Positions 41,046-45,166 of a stretch of DNA of 45,166 nucleotides are shown piece after piece. Location: contig DATIJQ010000035.1 of NCBI GenBank assembly GCA_035478375.1, forward strand, positions 1 to 45,166, given 5' to 3'. The notes below the pieces were generated by a model. It saw nothing but the letters and a program-made list of their open reading frames with translations. It did no database searches and had not been told where the DNA came from. The stretch is from DASTDY01 sp035478375 (lineage in GTDB: Bacteria; Patescibacteriota; Saccharimonadia; Saccharimonadales; EFPC-124). The translations under genes and the position numbers were made by a program. The stretch's first letter is position 1. Every line of letters begins with the position of its first letter.

Positions 41046-41588
41046 TTACCGGAAGATGAAGGCTACCACAACCAGCGCGATGCCTGCAATCAGGAATCGG
41101 ATGGCTATGGCGTGCAACCGCTTGTAGCGGTCGAGCGGACCCGTTTTGCGCGCTGTCCGCATTATGTGTTTGACATAGACGTCAAAATTGGTCTTGATGA
41201 GACCAGTCCAGACCTCTGGTGGCATGAAGTTTTTAACCAGCACGTCGAGTCGCGGCATATAGGCCATCAGCGACAGCATCATAGCGATGCCAGTTGCGAC
41301 CGCGCTCAGCTTTGACGCAATGACAACGACAATATTGCCGCCCTGGAAAAAGAATACGCACGCTGCCAAAATAATACCGCCAAGGCTCACCAGCATTGTG
41401 GTGCGCGCCGAAACCTGCGCGAGCTCTTTGCTGCGGTAGTCATATTCATCTTTTGCTTCAGCGATCGCACGTCCACCGTTGGGGTGGGCTAACCAGGCAG
41501 CGCGGTATTTTTCTTGTTGCTTTGCCCACCAAGCGTCGGCGTCGAATTCTTTGTAATGGAACAGTTTTTGCAGCAACCTTTGGAGCAA
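41046..41588 (-). CDS. Membrane protein with about three spans
   Basis: 180 residues. Acidic/basic helical N-terminus (1-60), spans near 64-85, 89-112 and 160-179, with a cytoplasmic region between. Loosely like SLATT/Pycsar-type effectors, but no cyclase or nucleotide-signalling gene is nearby, so no defence role is claimed. TTG 41588 is preceded by GAGGAAGG. The start is somewhat uncertain. Confidence 0.6.
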   Translation of the reverse strand: MLQRLLQKLFHYKEFDADAWWAKQQEKYRAAWLAHPNGGRAIAEAKDEYDYRSKELAQVSARTTMLVSLGGIILAACVFFFQGGNIVVVIASKLSAVATGIAMMLSLMAYMPRLDVLVKNFMPPEVWTGLIKTNFDVYVKHIMRTARKTGPLDRYKRLHAIAIRFLIAGIALVVVAFIFR

Positions 41589-41635
41589 CGGTCAACCTTC
41601 CTCGCGGTTTTGTCCCCAATAATTTATACCATAAA

Positions 41636-42019
41636 CTATGCGGCGGTTTGCAAACTTTGTATAATTTCGATTAATTTGCGCGGCGTTATGTCGGCTTTAA
41701 TTAAATAACCGTCGGCTTTGTTTTGCATGGCTTGGCGCGATTCTTCGTCTTGGCTAAAATTAGTGAGTACCAAAATGCGCGAGTTTGGCACTTTGTCTTG
41801 GCCGCCGCGCAGAGTTTGCAAGATTTCTGTGCCGTGTGTTTCGGGCAACAAAATATCTAACAAAATGAGGTCGAATTTTTGGGCCAGCGCCGCCTTTAAC
41901 CCTTCGGCGCCATTGCTAATAAGGGTAACGTCGTAGCCGGCTTTACGCAAACTGCGGGCGTACATGTCGCCAATAAATACGTCGTCTTCGATGCATAAGA
42001 TTGTTCTGATTGCTGCCAT
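41636..42019 (-). CDS. Single-domain response regulator (CheY-like)
   Basis: 127 residues, receiver only: EDD (11-13), phospho-Asp55 in LILLDILLPE, Thr in VLTNFS, Lys in YLIKAD. No output domain, so it likely acts by protein contact or as a phosphate relay. It lies 5 bases after the histidine kinase, and its SD GGAGG overlaps the end of the kinase gene. Confidence 0.92.
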   Translation of the reverse strand: MAAIRTILCIEDDVFIGDMYARSLRKAGYDVTLISNGAEGLKAALAQKFDLILLDILLPETHGTEILQTLRGGQDKVPNSRILVLTNFSQDEESRQAMQNKADGYLIKADITPRKLIEIIQSLQTAA

Positions 42020-42024
42020 GGCTA

Positions 42025-43542
42025 CTACCTCCGGTACATTGCGTGGTTTTTTATCCAGCCTTCGCTGCGCTGTACAATATCTTTATTATTGCCGCTGGCC
42101 ACCTTTTGCGCAACGGTTGCGTAAATAGGCAGTGTAAAACCAAAGGTTGTCCCCTGCCCTTCTTTGCTGCGGACCCAGATGCTGCCACCGTGGCTTTCGA
42201 CAATAGCTTTGCAAATGTACAGACCGAGGCCGGTGCCGGCAACAGCTTCGCGCGAGCGGTGTGAGCGGTAAAATTTGTTGAACAAGTTGCCGACGACCGA
42301 TTCTGGCATGCCGATGCCGTTGTCGGCAACGGTGACCTCAACAAAATCTTCTTTGCGGCGGGCGCCAATGACCACTTCGCCGTCTTCGTGGCTATATTTT
42401 ATGGCGTTGTCGATGAGGTTAATGATGACTTCGCTAAGGCTGGTGCGATCGGCGGCGATGGTTGGTAAATCTTGCGGAATTTGGAAGGTTAATTTGCGAC
42501 GCTGCGTGCTGGCGCGCAAGGCAAGGTCCGGCACAAGGCTTTTAAATACGTCTAATAAATTTTCTTCTTGAAGGTGGATCGTAAACCGGCTGCGGTCGTA
42601 GCGCGAGACGTTCAAAATGTTGTTTATGTAACCGCTGAGTCGCTCCGCCGATACCTGCAGGCGGTCAAGCAAAATTTGTTGGTCGTCCGAAAGCTGGGTG
42701 GTGAGTTCGTCTTTTAACACCTCTAAATAGCCGCGGATAACAGTAATTGGTCCGCGCAGTTCGTGAGCTGCCAGCGCAATAAAATCCATGTTGTCTTGGT
42801 CGGGCGCATAGGCCACTGTGCGGTCAAGGGCGACCAGCACGACTTCGATACCGGCTTTGGCGTTTTTTTGGTAGTGCCCGGCGACGTCAAAAATGCGTTG
42901 GCCGTCTTCGCCGGTTGGTTTGTCGGCGACGCGTAACCATAAGTGATCGTCGCGCACTTTATTAGCTTGGCAGTCGGCAATCCATTTGGCCAGGTCGTCG
43001 TTTTGTTCAAAAATAAGCGAAAGCTGCTGCACATTATCGCTGTTGGCGGTGACTGGCGAGGCTGAGTTGGCGTACACAATGGCGCCGGTGGCGTCCATGG
43101 CAACGACGCCGCAAGGCAGGCCGTCGGTCAGCACGCGGAAAAAATCCCCGGTTTGCGTGGTTTCGTTTGTGCTTGGTCCAGCTGCGGCTAATTCAAAAAT
43201 AGTCTTGACCATGGCTTTGAGGCCGGATTGTTCGTACTGCTTTATATTTATATCAGGTGGTGGCGTTACAACTGGGTCGCTCGAGACATGCGCCACAGCT
43301 TGGCTCATCACCCGCAGCGGCGCACTCGTGAGTCGCAAAATAAGCAAAATAACCAGTACGTTTACCACGACGCCAGCCAACACGCCAACAATAAACGTTG
43401 GTACAACAGCAAAACCAAAGCTATGCCAGGCAATCCAGGCGAGTGCGCTGGCCAGCAAAGCGCCCGTCACCTGCAGGGTAACGACTTGCGTGGTGGTTTT
43501 ACGGTAGTATGTGGTAAAAAATTCGTGGACTTTTATTGCCAT
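42025..43542 (-). CDS. Membrane sensor histidine kinase
   Basis: 505 residues. Two membrane spans (about 20-42, 48-70), a linker, and a PAS-like domain (about 133-245: LTDGLPCGVVAMDATGAIVY). HisKA has phospho-His260 (ALAAHELRGPITVIRGYLEV), then HATPase with INLIDNAIKYSHEDG, DNGIGMPESV and GTGLGLYICK. Its start overlaps the end of the DUF3048 gene by 10 bases, and the regulator follows after 5 bases: a tightly coupled three-gene operon. Confidence 0.93.
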   Translation of the reverse strand: MAIKVHEFFTTYYRKTTTQVVTLQVTGALLASALAWIAWHSFGFAVVPTFIVGVLAGVVVNVLVILLILRLTSAPLRVMSQAVAHVSSDPVVTPPPDINIKQYEQSGLKAMVKTIFELAAAGPSTNETTQTGDFFRVLTDGLPCGVVAMDATGAIVYANSASPVTANSDNVQQLSLIFEQNDDLAKWIADCQANKVRDDHLWLRVADKPTGEDGQRIFDVAGHYQKNAKAGIEVVLVALDRTVAYAPDQDNMDFIALAAHELRGPITVIRGYLEVLKDELTTQLSDDQQILLDRLQVSAERLSGYINNILNVSRYDRSRFTIHLQEENLLDVFKSLVPDLALRASTQRRKLTFQIPQDLPTIAADRTSLSEVIINLIDNAIKYSHEDGEVVIGARRKEDFVEVTVADNGIGMPESVVGNLFNKFYRSHRSREAVAGTGLGLYICKAIVESHGGSIWVRSKEGQGTTFGFTLPIYATVAQKVASGNNKDIVQRSEGWIKNHAMYRR

Positions 43543-44630
43543 GTTATGGCCTCGTCTGGCGCTACGGCGGTCAGCCAGGTTTGGCCAATGTTAAAGGCAA
43601 TTGGGTTGCCGGCATGGTCATAAAATGTGAGCTGACTTTTTTGGTTGTCTTTGCGCCAAAAGCCGTCAATAACGGTGCCGTCTTGGAAGATGTAGGCTTG
43701 GTTAACACCGGTGGTTGTCATTTGTTCGCGGTAGCCATCTTCGTATGCAATTTGCACCGGCACGCGCATAACAACGACGGTTTTGGGGTTGAGCTGCCCG
43801 GCTTCGCGGTCTTTGTGCGGCGCGCCGCCTTCTGATCGCAAGTAACTGTCGCTGGCGGCGTCCCAAGCGTAACTGCTGTCGTACAGTGGCCCCGAAATAT
43901 GCACGCTAACTTGCTTGGCGTTTGGCGTGGCGACCGGGTTGTCGAACTTGCGGGCAAAGCCAGTAAAGTTGCTGCTGGTGTAGCCCTTTGATGCGTTGAG
44001 TGCGTCGAGTTTATCAAAGCTGGTGTAGACGTTATGTGGCGCGTAGCGGTCCGTCGCCCGCCAGTAGTAATTGCCGTTAAAAAATTGGTCGATGTCTTTA
44101 AATTGACCATTTCGAATGGTACTCAGCGCATTGGCACTGCCGCCTACGTGCGCCACCGACGGGTCGAACGGCGCCAGCCAGTCAATATAATACGGACGCA
44201 AACTGCGGACTGGGCCAATAAGCTGCGGGCGGTCCTCTTGGTGGAGGGTTAAAAAGCGCGTGATGCCGCCTTCGGCTATGGCTTCGAACACGACGCCGGC
44301 GGGTTTAATGCCAGATTGTGGACGGGCGTCGGGGCTGTTTTCGATCATAATTGCCGTGACTTCGCGCTTAGTGGCGGCTTGATCGGTAACTTGTACGCCA
44401 GTTAGTGGCGAATAGTACGTTGTTTTGCCGTCGCCGGTAACGTGTACGGTCTGACTTTGGCGCACGCCTTGGCTAATGATCGTAGCGGTTTTGTGTTCAA
44501 ACCAAAAACCAGCTACTAAAAAACCCACCCCTATTAAAAACATGCCGGCACTAAGCGCGATAGTAATTTTATGGTGTTTGCCAACAAACTGAGCGAAGCT
44601 CGCCCACTGGCCAGGTTTGCGTGGCTGCAT
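43533..44630 (-). CDS. DUF3048 family membrane-anchored protein (YerB-like)
   Basis: 365 residues with one membrane anchor (about 22-45). Two-part DUF3048 extracellular region: IMIENSPDARPQSGIKPAGV, EGGITRFLTLHQE, GPVRSLRPYYIDWLAPFDPS, then HISGPLYDSSYAWD and VVMRVPVQIAYEDGYREQM. Role in the cell envelope is unknown. Because it leads the kinase/regulator operon, it may supply or sense the signal. TGCTATACT (hexamer 44637-44642, minus strand) ends 6 bases before ATG 44630. Confidence 0.9.
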   Translation of the reverse strand: MQPRKPGQWASFAQFVGKHHKITIALSAGMFLIGVGFLVAGFWFEHKTATIISQGVRQSQTVHVTGDGKTTYYSPLTGVQVTDQAATKREVTAIMIENSPDARPQSGIKPAGVVFEAIAEGGITRFLTLHQEDRPQLIGPVRSLRPYYIDWLAPFDPSVAHVGGSANALSTIRNGQFKDIDQFFNGNYYWRATDRYAPHNVYTSFDKLDALNASKGYTSSNFTGFARKFDNPVATPNAKQVSVHISGPLYDSSYAWDAASDSYLRSEGGAPHKDREAGQLNPKTVVVMRVPVQIAYEDGYREQMTTTGVNQAYIFQDGTVIDGFWRKDNQKSQLTFYDHAGNPIAFNIGQTWLTAVAPDEAITWQ

Positions 44631-44636
44631 GATACA

Positions 44637-44642
44637 AGTATA
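44637..44642 (-). promoter_or_regulatory. Extended -10 of the DUF3048-kinase-regulator operon
   Basis: TGCTATACT on the minus strand, hexamer 6 bases before the ATG; leaderless type. Confidence 0.6.
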
Positions 44643-44669
44643 GCATGAGCGCGTTGAGCGCTATAAGTA

Positions 44670-44698
44670 TTGACATTTAAGTTTATTAGTTATACAAT
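44670..44698 (+). promoter_or_regulatory. Promoter of the 44751 gene
   Basis: TTGACA (44670-44675), 17-base spacer, TACAAT (44693-44698). Near consensus; leader about 45 bases. Confidence 0.75.
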
Positions 44699-44750
44699 AT
44701 ATATTTAACGACACTTGCCAATGGGGCGAGTGCGTAGCGAGGGAGAGATT

Positions 44751-45086
44751 GTGAACCACCTTTTGTCGCGCTTGTCGCGCGAGTTCCCCCACCTCATCGA
44801 TGGCCCGAGTGCCACGACGAAGTGGGCACGGGCGCTGGTGCTGTTCGCGTTCGCTGGCCTCATGCAGCGCGTCGTTTTCGACGGCTACAAGGGGGTGGGA
44901 GTTGTCGTCATCACGGTTCTGCTGGTGCTGTTCTTCGGCTTCAGCATGTACCGTACTGTCGGCAAGCGGACGGCTGGCATGACCGAGGTGCTGCGCAGCA
45001 TGAACAGCTACGTCGGCATCGGCGGCACCTACCCGCGCATCTGCTACGGCGTCCCCGCGGACAGACCCGACTACCAGGGCCACTAG
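44751..45086 (+). CDS. Small two-span membrane protein
   Basis: 111 residues with two spans (about 28-44 and 49-70) and a polar C-terminus. GTG 44751 is chosen because GGGAG lies 7 bases upstream; the frame opens slightly earlier without an SD. Strongly GC-rich codons, a full promoter, an SD and a GC-rich terminator mark it as one of the SD-led orphans. No family recognised. Confidence 0.6.
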   Translation: MNHLLSRLSREFPHLIDGPSATTKWARALVLFAFAGLMQRVVFDGYKGVGVVVITVLLVLFFGFSMYRTVGKRTAGMTEVLRSMNSYVGIGGTYPRICYGVPADRPDYQGH

Positions 45087-45124
45087 CAGGTGAGCTACAT
45101 ATCGTACTGATCCCTTCCCCGGCC

Positions 45125-45166
45125 GTTCGCCGCGTTGCATCCTTCGGGGTTGCACTCGCGGCGAAC
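45125..45166 (+). terminator. GC-rich terminator hairpin at window end
   Basis: GTTCGCCGCG (45125-45134) and CGCGGCGAAC (45157-45166) form a perfect 10-bp stem with a structured loop. The window stops at its last base, so a U tract cannot be seen. Confidence 0.6.

Noticed and set aside
41046..41588. Pycsar/CBASS-type effector
   Set aside because: The topology is only loosely similar and there is no nucleotide cyclase or other defence gene nearby.
1..45166. Recoded TGA (code 25 of some CPR lineages)
   Set aside because: Genes such as dprA-neighbour units and the ATGA-coupled fibre genes use TGA as a true stop, and Trp is encoded by TGG.

Overview
The window looks like a chromosomal segment of a Patescibacteria/CPR bacterium, most likely Candidatus Saccharibacteria (TM7) or a near relative. 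This is inferred from gene content and style: a TopA with repeated C-terminal domains and no zinc fingers, compact housekeeping genes, extracellular right-handed beta-helix and fibre-like proteins, and many genes whose -10 box ends about 6-8 bases before the start codon (leaderless type). TGA reads as a stop throughout, so the standard bacterial code applies. No taxonomic marker is present to prove the assignment.

Layout. 1-827 has no convincing gene but is rich in hairpins and ends in a minus-strand terminator. 828-11233 is mainly minus-strand housekeeping: topA, dprA, pth, der, an RsuA/RluB-type pseudouridine synthase and a sensor kinase/response regulator pair. A structured, unassigned RNA (4841-5123) lies between dprA and pth. 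11384-21167 is a surface/fibre region: a fibre-like protein, a three-gene operon (FN3 secreted protein, cupredoxin-fold protein, beta-helix protein) and a second operon coupled by ATGA overlaps. Two paralogous Ser/Thr kinases (21334-22959, 25437-26726) and an SRPBCC-like gene (26923-27531) share an unusual promoter format. A larger beta-helix protein (27618-29501) reuses modules of the first operon.

29580-39958 is accessory DNA. It holds two methyltransferases, a Panacea-type toxin-antitoxin pair, a compact RiPP-type cluster and a Fic locus. The RiPP cluster has a 37-residue precursor, a YcaO enzyme, a GNAT and a SagB-type dehydrogenase. The Fic locus is bracketed by a 23-base repeat of the 3' end of tRNA-Glu. 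40111-45166 returns to chromosome-like genes, including a DUF3048 - histidine kinase - response regulator operon.

How the parts work together. The strongest undescribed system is the RiPP cluster at 34267-37528. YcaO would cyclise Ser/Thr/Cys of the tiny core, the SagB homologue would oxidise azolines to azoles, and the GNAT may modify or protect against the product. No transporter or separate E1-like partner is visible. The window also shows two expression styles. Core genes mostly carry a -10 box right at the start codon. A scattered set of orphans and regulators carries full -35/-10 promoters, 5' leaders and Shine-Dalgarno (SD) sites, and several of these are visibly GC-rich.
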